Positions 57,600 to 57,851 of a stretch of 57,851 nucleotides of DNA are shown one piece after another. This DNA is from Basidiobolus ranarum (Eukaryota > Basidiobolomycota > Basidiobolomycetes > Basidiobolales), in assembly GCA_040143965.1 (NCBI GenBank), contig JASJQH010006885.1, forward strand, positions 1 through 57,851, written 5' to 3'. Position 1 is the first letter of the stretch. Each line of letters starts with the position of its first letter. The position numbers were made by a program, and so were the translations under genes. Below the pieces are notes generated by a model. It did no database searches and was not told the origin of the DNA. It saw only the letters and a list, made by a program, of their open reading frames with translations.

Positions 57600-57851
57600 T
57601 CAAAACTGACATAAACAAGAAGGTTTATATGGGAGATGACCAGCCACTAGAAGCTCTGGGAGTGGGAGAAATTCAAGTGGATCTTGGGGACATGTGTTTG
57701 ACACTGAAAAATGTACTATATGTGCCTGGGATAGCAAAAGATTTGTTATCAGTGAGTAAAGCTACATCTGAGGGATATAGCTTTAATTTTGATCAAAATG
57801 GCTGTACAATCAGGGATCAAAAAGGGAATTATGTAGCTTCTGGAGCTAAGC
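57600..57851 (+). mobile_element. Ty1/Copia LTR retroelement, partial at window edge
   Basis: About 83 residues typical of the end of the Copia protease and the start of the gag-pre-integrase segment (LTLKNVLYVPGIAKDLLSVS is diagnostic). Only this piece of the polyprotein is inside the window and no LTR is visible here. The element continues past the right edge, so whether it is whole or broken, and its age, cannot be judged. Confidence 0.85.

Overview
This window looks like nuclear DNA of a filamentous fungus from an early-diverging lineage (Zoopagomycota or Mucoromycota type rather than a yeast). The fungal signs are a class III chitinase, a CRH-type cell-wall transglycosylase, an RSC7/SWP82-type chromatin subunit and a fungal PAS-GATA factor. 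The genes are AT-rich and compact, with many short GT-AG introns of about 50-80 nt. Several genes are typical of animals or plants and absent from budding yeast: DET1, augmin HAUS3 and a PHF10-like PHD protein. I cannot name the species.

Layout. 1-4.4 kb: a large orphan coiled-coil protein and two doubtful small ORFs. 4.4-6.0 kb: four tRNA-Arg(UCG) genes in a duplicated block. 6.6-8.1 kb: CRH transglycosylase. 8.4-10.2 kb: methylmalonate-semialdehyde dehydrogenase. 11.6-15.0 kb: importin beta-3 (IPO5/Pse1). 15.8-16.6 kb: SANT/Myb protein. 17.0-18.4 kb: divergent hexokinase. 19.9-22.0 kb: SWI/SNF Swp73/SMARCD. 23.0 kb: an 81-residue orphan. 24.1-26.7 kb: HAUS3. 27.1-30.0 kb: PHF10/RSC7 protein with three PHD fingers. 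31.1-31.6 kb: mitochondrial pyruvate carrier MPC2. 32.6-35.4 kb: PAS-GATA factor. 37.7 and 38.5 kb: an anticodon-less tRNA-Arg relic and a fifth tRNA-Arg(UCG). 39.5-41.0 kb: cofactor-independent phosphoglycerate mutase. 41.6-43.6 kb: 6-phosphofructo-2-kinase with a serine in place of the phosphatase histidine. 43.9-45.8 kb: Cid1-like nucleotidyltransferase. 46.0-48.5 kb: DET1. 48.9-52.3 kb: two convergent, related amino-acid transporters. 53.5-55.5 kb: chitinase. 55.7-57.2 kb: DMC1. The last 250 bases are part of a Copia retroelement that runs off the right edge.

Functional themes. Central carbon metabolism is represented by hexokinase, PFK-2, phosphoglycerate mutase, the pyruvate carrier and valine catabolism. 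Chromatin remodelling is represented by two probable subunits of one SWI/SNF complex about 5 kb apart. Wall remodelling is represented by CRH and chitinase. These are not operons; each gene appears to have its own promoter. Exon junctions were chosen by hand from GT-AG sites, reading-frame continuity and recalled family sequence, and most gene models close in frame from start to stop.
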